Assembly: GCF_013377295.1 (NCBI RefSeq)
Contig: NZ_CP016180.1
Location: 992,001-1,056,000 of the forward strand
DNA from: Pasteurella skyensis
GTDB lineage: Bacteria; Pseudomonadota; Gammaproteobacteria; Enterobacterales; Pasteurellaceae
Length of the DNA: 64,000 bases
Direction: 5' to 3'
The position numbers and the translations under genes were made by a program. This document shows, piece after piece, positions 18,993 to 27,331 of the stretch. The notes under the pieces are model-generated. The model was not told where the DNA came from and did not search any database. It saw only the letters and a program-made list of their open reading frames with translations. Position 1 is the stretch's first letter. Each line of letters begins with the position of its first letter.

Positions 18993-19484
18993 ATGATTAT
19001 ATTACATACAAACTTTGGCGATATCAAAGTTGAATTAAATTTTGACAAAGCACCTATCTCAGCTAAAAACTTTGAAGATTATTGCAAAGAAGGATTTTAC
19101 GATAACACCATCTTTCACCGTGTTATTGATGGCTTTATGATTCAAGGTGGTGGAATGGAAAGTGGTTTTATTGAGAAGCAAACCAAAGCAACCATCAAAA
19201 ATGAAGCAAATAATGGTTTAAGCAACAAGCGTGGTACTCTGGCAATGGCTCGCACTTCAGAACCACACTCTGCTTCTGCACAATTTTTTATCAACGTCGC
19301 AGATAACACTTTCTTAGATCATAAGTCGGAAACAATGCAAGGCTGGGGCTATGCCGTATTTGCTGAAGTGGTTGAAGGTATGGATGTTGTGGACAAAATC
19401 AAGGGTGTGAAAACAGGTAATCGTGGTTTCCACCAAGATGTACCAAAAGAAGAAGTGGTGATTACATCAGTCACTGTTGAATAA
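18993..19484 (+). CDS. ppiB: Peptidyl-prolyl cis-trans isomerase B (cytoplasmic cyclophilin)
   Basis: The 163-residue cyclophilin lacks a signal peptide. The active-site motif [14 protein letters not shown], the segment [25 protein letters not shown] and [20 protein letters not shown] are complete. It catalyses proline isomerisation in the cytoplasm. The start follows AAAGGATACAAA. Confidence 0.96.
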   Translation: MIILHTNFGDIKVELNFDKAPISAKNFEDYCKEGFYDNTIFHRVIDGFMIQGGGMESGFIEKQTKATIKNEANNGLSNKRGTLAMARTSEPHSASAQFFINVADNTFLDHKSETMQGWGYAVFAEVVEGMDVVDKIKGVKTGNRGFHQDVPKEEVVITSVTVE

Positions 19485-19496
19485 TCATTCGAATAC

Positions 19497-19566
19497 CGTA
19501 GAGACAGGGTATGCCCTGTCTTATGTTATTTTTATTTTAATAAACAAGGTATACCTTGTTTCTACG
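19497..19566. repeat. Paired intergenic palindromes, GTAGAGAC family
   Basis: Two palindromes lie between ppiB and cca: GACAGGG/CCCTGTC (19503-19509/19514-19520) and the perfect AAACAAGGTATACCTTGTTT (19542-19561). The whole is bounded by CGTAGA (19497-19502) and its complement TCTACG (19561-19566). The outer word matches that of the palindrome at 8006-8033, so this is a dispersed family. It ends just before the cca start. Confidence 0.6.
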
Positions 19567-19576
19567 TATATTATCT

Positions 19577-20815
19577 ATGCAAATTTACCTTGTCGGCGGT
19601 GCAGTCCGTGATCAATTATTAAACCTCTCTGTTAAAGATCGTGATTGGCTTGTGGTGGGTGAAACACCTGAACGCCTATTAGAGCAAGGTTTTCAACAAG
19701 TGGGGAATGATTTTCCTGTTTTTTTACACCCAAAAACTAATGAAGAATACGCATTAGCACGAACTGAGCGTAAAAGTGGTAAGGGCTATAATGGGTTTAT
19801 TTGTGACTTCTCTCCTGAAATCACATTAGAGCAAGATTTAATCCGTCGAGATTTAACCATTAATGCGATTGCACAAGATCTCAGTAGTAAATTATTTGAC
19901 CCTTTTAATGGTGTAACAGATTTAAATAACAAAATTCTCCGTCATATCTCCCCTGCTTTTGCAGAAGATCCCTTGCGAGTGCTTCGAGTAGCTCGTTTTG
20001 CTGCTCGATTCCATCATTTAGGCTTTAGTATTGCAGAAGAAACGGTAAATTTAATGAAAGATCTTACCGCTTGTGGAGAGTTAGATCATTTAACTGCAGA
20101 ACGAGTTTGGTTAGAAACACGTAAAGCCTTTAATACGCCTTCACCACATATTTATTTTTATATATTAAGAGAAGTGGGTGCATTAAAAGTATTATTTCCT
20201 GAAATTAATCAACTCTTTGGCATTATTCAACCTGAAAAACATCACCCTGAAATAGACTGTGGTATTCACGCTCTAATGGTGTTAGAACAAGCTAAAAAAT
20301 TAAGTACACAAGCCAGTGATCCTGAAATGATGTTATTTGGTGCGTTATGCCACGATCTTGGTAAAGGTACCACAGATAAAGCAATTTTACCTCACCATTA
20401 CGGACACGAAAAACGTGGAGTAGGACTTTCAGCAACTCTCGCTAATCGTTTAAAAGTCCCAACTCATTTAAAAGATTTTGCAAAATTAACCGCTGAATAT
20501 CACACTCATTGCCATAAAATAATGGAATTAAAGCCTAAAACGGTAATGAAAGTGTTCAATAAGTTTGATGTATGGCGAAAACCAGAGCGCTTTTTTGATT
20601 TTTTACTGGTTTGTGAAGCTGACAGCAAAGGGCGTCTAGGTTTTGAAAATAGAGAGTATCCTCAACGAGACTATGCCAAACAGCTTTATTTAGTGGCAAA
20701 CCAAGTGAATGTTCAACAGGTCATTGCCGATGGTTTTGAAAAACAAGCTATTCGTGAAGAGTTAAATAAAAGACGTCAAAAAGCCATTTTTGAGTATAAA
20801 AATTCACTGTCATAG
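19577..20815 (+). CDS. cca: Multifunctional CCA-adding tRNA nucleotidyltransferase
   Basis: The 412-residue class II enzyme matches the E. coli length. It has [17 protein letters not shown] with KDRDWLVVG (GGxVRD and catalytic DxD-type region), [30 protein letters not shown], and a C-terminal HD domain ([23 protein letters not shown]). It adds CCA to tRNA 3' ends. I choose ATG 19577; the upstream TTG at 19556 lies inside the palindromic repeat. Confidence 0.96.
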   Translation: MQIYLVGGAVRDQLLNLSVKDRDWLVVGETPERLLEQGFQQVGNDFPVFLHPKTNEEYALARTERKSGKGYNGFICDFSPEITLEQDLIRRDLTINAIAQDLSSKLFDPFNGVTDLNNKILRHISPAFAEDPLRVLRVARFAARFHHLGFSIAEETVNLMKDLTACGELDHLTAERVWLETRKAFNTPSPHIYFYILREVGALKVLFPEINQLFGIIQPEKHHPEIDCGIHALMVLEQAKKLSTQASDPEMMLFGALCHDLGKGTTDKAILPHHYGHEKRGVGLSATLANRLKVPTHLKDFAKLTAEYHTHCHKIMELKPKTVMKVFNKFDVWRKPERFFDFLLVCEADSKGRLGFENREYPQRDYAKQLYLVANQVNVQQVIADGFEKQAIREELNKRRQKAIFEYKNSLS

Positions 20816-20837
20816 CCTCTTCAAAAAAAGAAGAGGC
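20815..20837. terminator. Hairpin between convergent cca and lplA
   Basis: GCCTCTTC (20815-20822) pairs perfectly with GAAGAGGC (20830-20837) around seven A residues. It overlaps the end of cca. No long T-tract follows, so terminator function for the two convergent genes is likely but not certain. Confidence 0.5.
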
Positions 20838-20846
20838 GCATAAGTA

Positions 20847-21855
20847 TTAATAAACCTCATTGCCCAGCCATTCAACCAGTTCCTTAATAGGTTTTTCCCA
20901 ATCACTATTTTTTTGAAGCAGTAAACTTAGCTGTTTATGAATTATATCCATTTGATAGCTACAACCTAACAAGGCTTCTTTAATTGACTCAATCAAATTA
21001 ATATCTAATGCATCAGAAAAAATAATAGCATCATTGATTGTGGCATTTTTTACATCTAAACGTAAATCCATTATTCCCCAGTCAAAACGAGTCTCCATTT
21101 GATGGGTAAATTCAGGGGTCTTACCAAATCGCCAATCCCAATTAGCCATCATTTCATAATATTTATTTAGATAACTATTCGTCACTAATTGTTCTTGATC
21201 TAAAATTTCAGCTTCAACATATTGGTTATGGTGTTGGCAAAAACGCTTAATAATGGCTTCACAAATCACCTGATGATCGATATTAGGGTTATATTCAACC
21301 AAATTTGCCACACGAGAGCGAACAGATTTAATCCCTTTTGCAGCAAGTTTTAATGGATGAGGGTTCAGATAATCACCTAATTTTGTCATATTGGCATTCA
21401 CCAGTAATGTGCCGTGATGAAAACTACGATCAATTTTATGTTTAAAAGCACTGCCAGACACTTTCTTATTATCAACTAAAATATCATTTCTTCCTGAACA
21501 GGTGGCTTCAATACCTAAATCTTTTAACGCATTAATAATAATATTAAAATTAGCCTGTTGATCGTAATCTTGCTTAGGAAGATAAAAAGGTAAAATTCGT
21601 ATTTCCCAAATCGTGGAATACTGCGCCACCACCACTTTGACGTCGTGCAAGATAAACATTATCCTGCTCCATTTTATCAGTCTTACACTCTACCCAAGGG
21701 TTTTGATTACGCTCAATCACAACGGTTTCAGCATTTCGCCATAAAAATAAAGTATGACAATCTGAATCTAACTCACTAAAAATCCAATCTTCAGTTGCAA
21801 GATTAAACCAAGGGTTAGTCACCTCAGAAATTAGAATACGTATTTTTTTACTCAT
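20847..21855 (-). pseudogene. lplA: Lipoate-protein ligase A, frameshifted
   Basis: The first frame starts at ATG 21855 ([26 protein letters not shown]) and holds the lipoyl-AMP binding motif [20 protein letters not shown]. The second frame resumes with [12 protein letters not shown] and carries SGRNDILVDNKKVSGSAFK, FHHGTLLVNANMTKLGDYL and the C-terminal accessory domain. Deleting one A from the run 21584-21588 fuses them. The rest is undamaged, so this is a recent mutation or a sequencing error. LplA attaches lipoate to dehydrogenase E2 subunits and GcvH, and Ohr activity can depend on lipoylated partners. Confidence 0.88.
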
Positions 21856-21887
21856 TATTTTTCCTATTTCATTAATATTAACAACAA

Positions 21888-21917
21888 GATTATAATCATT
21901 CTCATTTAAAGAGTAAA
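21888..21917 (-). promoter_or_regulatory. lplA promoter with a Fur-like box
   Basis: On the minus strand TTTACT (21917-21912) and TATAAT (21894-21889) are 17 bases apart, about 35 bases before the lplA ATG. The sequence 21888-21906 (AATGAGAATGATTATAATC on the minus strand) agrees with the Fur consensus at roughly 12 of 19 positions and overlaps the -10. Fur control is a guess. The rest of 21856-22115 contains an AAGCGGTCA uptake-like word and no gene. Confidence 0.4.
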
Positions 21918-22115
21918 TAAAAAATGAAGCGGTCACATCTTATTAAAAATTTACGATTTTTTAGGGGGGATATTTGAATTTATTTTTAACTAAAACAAGG
22001 AATTATGTGCATAATGAATGCTTTCATTCTCTCCTCTGCACCACAAAGGAGAAAATGCAATGATTGAATTATTTAATAATAACTCTCTCGGATACTTTTT
22101 TCTAATAGAATAATT

Positions 22116-23205
22116 GGCATAGTAGACAAAATAGTTGGTAATTTTGAGGAGCTATGCCCATAGTAGACAAATGAGTTGGTTTTTATTATTTTATAAATAA
22201 TTACCAACTCCTTTTATTTAGAAAATCTTTTATAAACATAATCTTATGGTATTTGGTTAAACCATTATGATTAGATAGTTTTCGTTTAAGTTCTCCAAAT
22301 AAACTTTCAAGCCTATTTGTTGTTTTTTCTATATTTAATTCAGGATATTTTTCAAAAGTAAATAAATAATCCATATTATATTTTAAGCTCCTGTAAGCAC
22401 TTCTTATATTACGATGTTTAAAAGGATATTTACCCTTTTCATTTATTTTATCGGAGCGTTCATTTAAATATTCTTTATGTTTTAAATACCAATAATGTAA
22501 ATTAATATAGAACTCGTTTTTAGAGCTATTTTTTAATGTTTTAACTAATATTTTTAGCTCTTTTCCCGCTTCAGATTTAGGGTTCCTTGTTAATTTCCTT
22601 ATTACATTTGCTATTTGATGAAATTGGCAAAGTTGTGCAGGCGTATTTAAAAAATCTCTTAATAATCCTCGTCTTCCATCACAAGTAATAGATTGAATAA
22701 TATAGCCTTTTTCTCTTAATTTATTCATTGCTAATAGATAATAAAGATTTTTTTCTGTTGTCACAATTTGATGATAAATTACCTTCTTTGATAAAGTGTC
22801 CATAAAAACGAGAACACCAAAATTTCGACCAAAGAAAGTGGTATCCATCATTAAGTTCAATTTATTATTTTGTGGGATATTTAATGGCGTTTTAGGGGCT
22901 TTTAAAACATATCTTTGAATAGTTCTAACAGAGCAATTATATTTAATTGCTAGTTGCTTATAGGTTTGTTTACCTTCTGTGTAATCTAGCCAAATTTGGC
23001 TTGAATTTAAGGATTTTTTGAAGGTAAAAGTTTTATTACAAATAGAGCATTTATAACGTTGAACATTATTTTGGGTACCATATTTGTGAATATTCGTTTT
23101 ATGACAAAAAGGACAAGTTTTTTATTCATTTTCAAAAAAGTGGGCTAAAGCACAGTAATATAAAGCTTTAACCCATTTTTTACCAACTATTTTGTCTACT
23201 ATGCC
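22116..23205 (-). mobile_element. IS256-like insertion sequence (Zn-binding variant), 1090 bp
   Basis: Perfect 26-base terminal inverted repeats lie at 22116-22141 and 23180-23205 (outer end GGCATAGTAGACAAAATAG). Flanking eight-base sequences GAATAATT (22108-22115) and GAATATTT (23206-23213) differ at one base and look like a target duplication, the size typical of IS256 elements. A degenerate third copy of the end (CATAGTAGACAAATGAG...) lies at 22159-22180. The element carries one transposase gene and inserted within the last codons of a DUF2799 lipoprotein gene. Confidence 0.88.
22201..23129 (-). pseudogene. Transposase, IS256 family variant with N-terminal zinc ribbon; frame broken at start
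   Basis: The long frame (codons from 23121 to 22201) encodes a zinc ribbon (CPFCHKTN...YKCSICNKTF), an HTH (YKQLAIKYNCSVRTIQRYV) and a DDE catalytic core. The core has MMDTTFFGRN (first Asp), CDGRRGLLRDF (second Asp), QLCQFHQIANV and TTNRLESLFGELKRKL (Glu). No ATG exists in this frame before 22860. An ATG at 23129 (reading MNKK) lies in the +1-related frame; either a -1 slip on the six-A run 23118-23123 or one missing A joins it to the zinc ribbon. It may be inactive or frameshift-controlled. Confidence 0.8.
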
Positions 23206-23733
23206 GAATATTTCTCTTTGCAGTTGCAACATATATTCTCTTGCTTCTGCTTCCGTTTTAAAATCTAACATATCGCCACTTCTTAACTTTCTCAATTCCT
23301 CTCGATATGTTTTAAGTTGTGCTCTGTCCTTTTCACGTTGTTTTTTACGTTGATATTGACGATAAGCCCTATCATAAACACGCTGTAATTTTGCCGCTTG
23401 ATGTGGAGGACAAACACTATTAAAGCTATATCCTTGCTCACCTAAACGTCTTGCATTCACTTCGGTACAATAATGAACCAAGCCTTGTTTTCTTCCCATT
23501 TCCCATTGTCTAAAATTAGGAATAACACCCGTTTCAGCACAAGCTGCTTGATGAGCATCAATACGACTCGGATAACGCCCCTGTACACCATCATTATAAC
23601 CAATCGCTTGCCAATTACCTCGCAAACACTGCTCTCTGCTTAAAGAAGGGGTACAAGCTTGCAATAAACAAAGCATACCCGTAACTACAATCCAAAACAG
23701 AGATTGTCCAATTCGTTTCTGATACTTCTCCAT
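23122..23733 (-). CDS. DUF2799 lipoprotein with C-terminus replaced by IS sequence
   Basis: A lipoprotein signal ends in LLQAC. The DUF2799 pattern follows (QCLRGNWQAIGYNDGVQGRYPSRIDAHQAACAETGVIPNFRQWEMGRKQGLVHYC) and then a charged coiled-coil tail. The frame runs across the IS border at 23205, so its last 26 residues or so (from GIVDKIVGKKW) are encoded by the IS. Joining the flanks would give a natural end QREIFY-stop, so the insertion removed only the last residue and added a tail. It is the last gene of the vWA-TMEM43-AIM24 cluster. Confidence 0.85.
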   Translation of the reverse strand: MEKYQKRIGQSLFWIVVTGMLCLLQACTPSLSREQCLRGNWQAIGYNDGVQGRYPSRIDAHQAACAETGVIPNFRQWEMGRKQGLVHYCTEVNARRLGEQGYSFNSVCPPHQAAKLQRVYDRAYRQYQRKKQREKDRAQLKTYREELRKLRSGDMLDFKTEAEAREYMLQLQREIFGIVDKIVGKKWVKALYYCALAHFFENE

Positions 23734-23790
23734 TTTTCCTCCTTTAATTTAGTGAGAGGTACATCATCAGTACCTCCACAATTTTTACTT

Positions 23791-24801
23791 TTAGTCATTA
23801 TCACCATCAAGTAAATCACCGATACCACCTAAAAAGTTTAAGGCAGAACCTTCTCCTTTACCACTAGTACTACTTGATGCCTGTAACATACGACCAGCAA
23901 GACGAGAGAACGGCAATGATTGTAACCACACTTTTCCCGGACCTTGTAAACGAGCATAGAAAACGCCTTCACCATCAAACATCATTGATTTAATACCGCC
24001 CACTTGCTCGACATCATAATGAACACTTTCTGTTAATGCAACTAAACATCCTGTATCTACGTGTAAAGTCTGTCCTGCCTGTAATTCAAGTTCTTTTAGC
24101 GTTCCCCCTGCGTGAATAAAGACCAAACCATCACCTTCAAGTTTTTGCATAATAAACCCTTCACCACCAAATAATCCAGTGAGAATTTTCTTTTGAAAGT
24201 GAATGCCTATAGAAACCCCTCTCGCACCTGCTAAAAAGCTATCTTTTTGACAAATAATACGCCCACCATAATTATCCAAAGATAACGGAATAATTGTACC
24301 TGGGAAAGGTGCGCCAAAAGCAACACGAGCTTTACCTTGTCCTTGATGAGTAAATACTGTGGTAAATAAACTTTCCCCCGTTACCAAACGTTTACCTGCA
24401 CCCAATAATTTACCCATAAAACCGCCCACATTATCATTATGTGAACCATCACCGAACACAGTTTCCATCGTGATACTAGAATCTTTATACATCATTGCCC
24501 CTGCTTCAGCAATTGCACTTTCTTGTGGATCAAGTTCAACTTCAACAAACTGCATATCTTCACCGTAGATAACATAATCTACTTCATCAGCGACCTTACC
24601 GCCTCCACCAAAGCCTCTAGGTGGTGGAGGTGGTGCCATTTTATCTAAATTAGACAGCTCATCAACGCTTTCAACAGGTACCCACTCAGGCAACCCTTCT
24701 CGCCAACATATTGCTTTTGGATATTTTGCTGCCATTTGTTGAGCCGCAGCACTGTCAAAAGGTCCTTGTTGCTGATTATTAATCATAAAATACCATTGCA
24801 T
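23791..24801 (-). CDS. AIM24/TIGR00266 family protein with N-terminal GYF_2 domain
   Basis: Residues 1-50 form a GYF_2-type domain (WYFMINNQQQGPFDSAAAQQM ... ICWREGLPEWVPV). A Pro/Gly linker (PPPPPRGFGGGG) follows, then the TIGR00266/AIM24 beta-rich domain (VELDPQESAIAEAGAMMYKDSSITMET, LTGLFGGEGFIMQKLEGDGLVFIHAGG, LQSLPFSRLAGRM). The family's function is unclear; related proteins occur with tellurium- or envelope-stress and vWA genes. The gene follows the TMEM43 gene in the same cluster. Confidence 0.88.
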   Translation of the reverse strand: MQWYFMINNQQQGPFDSAAAQQMAAKYPKAICWREGLPEWVPVESVDELSNLDKMAPPPPPRGFGGGGKVADEVDYVIYGEDMQFVEVELDPQESAIAEAGAMMYKDSSITMETVFGDGSHNDNVGGFMGKLLGAGKRLVTGESLFTTVFTHQGQGKARVAFGAPFPGTIIPLSLDNYGGRIICQKDSFLAGARGVSIGIHFQKKILTGLFGGEGFIMQKLEGDGLVFIHAGGTLKELELQAGQTLHVDTGCLVALTESVHYDVEQVGGIKSMMFDGEGVFYARLQGPGKVWLQSLPFSRLAGRMLQASSSTSGKGEGSALNFLGGIGDLLDGDND

Positions 24802-24869
24802 AATTTTCTCCTATTTTAATAACTAAAAGTGCCAAAACACCTAAATTTTTGTTTTAAATTCACCCTATT

Positions 24870-26036
24870 CTATTGAATCGGTGGTGGTGGAGGCGGAGGT
24901 GTAACAATTTTCAGTTTTTGTTTTTTGCGATACAAAACCCAAATCACAACAATTGCTGCAACTGCCAACATTATACCACTAATCATTGGACGAAAACGTA
25001 ACCAACTCATTGCAATAACAACAACGCCCCATAATAAACCTATAATACTCGCAATACCTGCAGATAAAAAGCCTACCAAACTGCCTAATGGCGGTATCAC
25101 CTTTGCCAAAGCAGATAATGGTGCAAACAACAACATCCACGCAACAATACAAGCAATAATACCACCAATACGACAGCCCCATAACCAAAATTTATTATCA
25201 CTATGGGCATCCGCAATCATTGAATCCGCACTACGAACACCCATCGCCAAAGCACTAAATTCTTGTTGATTCGTTGGTGAAATAAAAGGAACAAAACTGC
25301 CTTGATTTACCTGTGCGATAATCGATACCTTGCTTGGAAACACCGCTGTAAACCTTACTCGCACATCTCCCACATCAGGGAGCTCAGCATTACCAATATA
25401 AACTTGATTATCAACGACTTTCATCCCTGCTTTATTGAATTGCTGCATATCTATAGCGGTATCATTAGACATTTTATTTACCAAAAATGTAGGTAATCGA
25501 TAAGCACCAAAAGTCACTGAATCAGCATAATAAGTATGATCTGAAACTTGCATTGCAAGACGACTATTTAATCCACGATAATCTGGATCTTTAAAACTTT
25601 CAGAATCAACAGGATCACCAACCCACTGCTTATCATAAGTATAAATCGTCACCGTTTCCTTACCACCGCCCAATTTATCTCGCTCTTTTTTCTCCGTATG
25701 TTCGACCCATTGATAGTATTCTACATAACGAGTAAGAGAAATCGCCTTTACATTCACGCCAAATTGCGTATCTTGCAATTGGCTCTGAGTTTCTGCCATT
25801 GCAGTGGCGTGAATCAGTTTTCCTTCTAACCGACTATCTAATTTATCTACATTCTCAATATGCACCAATGCCGAAGCCGTTTGATCGATAAGGGCACGTG
25901 TTTTAATAAAATTGCCCTCATTCCAATACAACAACCCCGTACCTGCCACAAAAAGAGCAAGACCAAATATGACCCCCATCAACGAAGATCCTAAGCGTTT
26001 TCCCCAAGAAGTGTGAGTTGTTTCTGTGTATGCCAT
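24870..26036 (-). CDS. TMEM43 family membrane protein
   Basis: The roughly 388-residue protein has one N-terminal helix (SSLMGVIFGLALFVAGTGLLYWNEG). A large soluble part with ARALIDQT-like and LEGKLIHATA segments follows, then four C-terminal helices and a proline tail. This matches bacterial TMEM43 (DUF1625) proteins. I choose the ATG at 26036, preceded by GAGGGATACT, over one 12 bases upstream. Function is unknown. The C-terminal poly-Pro stretch echoes that of the AIM24 neighbour. Confidence 0.87.
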   Translation of the reverse strand: MAYTETTHTSWGKRLGSSLMGVIFGLALFVAGTGLLYWNEGNFIKTRALIDQTASALVHIENVDKLDSRLEGKLIHATAMAETQSQLQDTQFGVNVKAISLTRYVEYYQWVEHTEKKERDKLGGGKETVTIYTYDKQWVGDPVDSESFKDPDYRGLNSRLAMQVSDHTYYADSVTFGAYRLPTFLVNKMSNDTAIDMQQFNKAGMKVVDNQVYIGNAELPDVGDVRVRFTAVFPSKVSIIAQVNQGSFVPFISPTNQQEFSALAMGVRSADSMIADAHSDNKFWLWGCRIGGIIACIVAWMLLFAPLSALAKVIPPLGSLVGFLSAGIASIIGLLWGVVVIAMSWLRFRPMISGIMLAVAAIVVIWVLYRKKQKLKIVTPPPPPPPIQ

Positions 26037-26081
26037 AGTATCCCTCATTAATCAATTTATAGTTCTGTTACAAATAGATTA

Positions 26082-27215
26082 TCACCACTCTCGCCCTGAA
26101 GTCGGACAATGAATGGGAAATAAATAACCAAATATTTGACTCGGAAGCACATTTTGTCTAAAAGCATCAGGAAAATATAAATCACTATCACTCGTCAATC
26201 TTCCAGTCGTACTTTTATCATTAAGAGTGATGGTGACAGCACCATTGTGAACTCGATAATGACCAGTGATAGAGATAATTCTATCTGGCGATCCCGAATA
26301 CTCATCTTTGCCCCTATATCTTCTCATTTCTACAACATTATTGGCTCTGAAAAACAAACGTGCAGGCTTACCATCTTTAGGATAATCATCATCTCCTTGT
26401 CGCCAAACAGAACGTCTTAAAATTTTTGTAAATTCTGCATTATTATTAGGCGAATAGCCAAGCACTTCACGATAATACTGTGCGCTCTTACGAACCAATG
26501 CTAAATCAGGATCTGTTTTGCTCCGCTCTCGACGTACTGGATCAAGAGAAACCGCTTTTTTCAACGCTTGAATAACATCGTATAAAGAAACAGCACTGGT
26601 AATACTCTCATCTTGACTACAATCCAAAGTAGGAGCAACAATTGATGCCGTACAAGCAAAGTTATAATAGCCTAGTGCATAATGACGATCAGCTTTTGTC
26701 GCCTGTAAGAACAACGGTAAAGCTTGGTAATATTTCCTTTGTTTATATAATCTAAAACCACGTGTATTCAGTTTTTTGGCTTTTTGAAAATCACCTTGTG
26801 AACGCTGCCAATTTTCATTTTCAGTATCGTCATTTTCTCCTTCATCGCTATCAATCAGCACATCACCACCGCAACCATCAAAGCGTTGATTAACAATAAC
26901 CAAATGAGAAAGCGTGTCACCTTTACCCTCTGTAACACAAGGCTTTTCAATCAGCATAATCGACAATGGCTTACCATCACTTCCTTGTCCGTTATAAGTG
27001 GAGTAATCTTTATGATCATATCGTTCAACGATACCTCTAACTTCCGTTATCCCCGTTTCATTAGGATAAGAAAGTACAGCTTGATACAGCTCATCATTCT
27101 GATGTTTTAAGATCACATCCCAAAATGGCTCCATTCCACCGCCACTAAACTCTTTTGCTTGAAGTAGCCCAATATTGGCCAAAACCAATAAGATACTAAC
27201 TAATTGTTTTCTCAT
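26082..27215 (-). CDS. Exported TPR-like protein of unknown function
   Basis: A signal peptide (MRKQLVSILLVLANIGLLQA) precedes 357 residues. The first part begins SGGGMEPFWDVILK, resembling a MliC/COG3650-like fold start. The middle (KLNTRGFRLYKQRKYYQALPLFLQATKADRHYALGYYNFACTAS) is a TPR-like pair. The end (PDRIISITGHYRVHNGAVTITLND) looks like a beta-rich lipocalin-type domain. I do not recognise the family. Its position between vWA and TMEM43 genes suggests an envelope complex. Confidence 0.7.
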   Translation of the reverse strand: MRKQLVSILLVLANIGLLQAKEFSGGGMEPFWDVILKHQNDELYQAVLSYPNETGITEVRGIVERYDHKDYSTYNGQGSDGKPLSIMLIEKPCVTEGKGDTLSHLVIVNQRFDGCGGDVLIDSDEGENDDTENENWQRSQGDFQKAKKLNTRGFRLYKQRKYYQALPLFLQATKADRHYALGYYNFACTASIVAPTLDCSQDESITSAVSLYDVIQALKKAVSLDPVRRERSKTDPDLALVRKSAQYYREVLGYSPNNNAEFTKILRRSVWRQGDDDYPKDGKPARLFFRANNVVEMRRYRGKDEYSGSPDRIISITGHYRVHNGAVTITLNDKSTTGRLTSDSDLYFPDAFRQNVLPSQIFGYLFPIHCPTSGREW

Positions 27216-27331
27216 TTGTATTTACTCCCATATTGTTCTACAAAATATGATAGCCATTCAATACAGCTTTACAAAACAAAATCTGTCAAACAATTATTCC
27301 CTCTCTTCTTAAGAGAGGGAATATTCGCAAC

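Noticed and set aside
22058-22112. Short plus-strand frame MIELFNNNSLGYFF after an AAAGGAG site
   Set aside because: It stops after 17 codons at the IS border and, with the IS removed, runs antisense to the DUF2799 gene.
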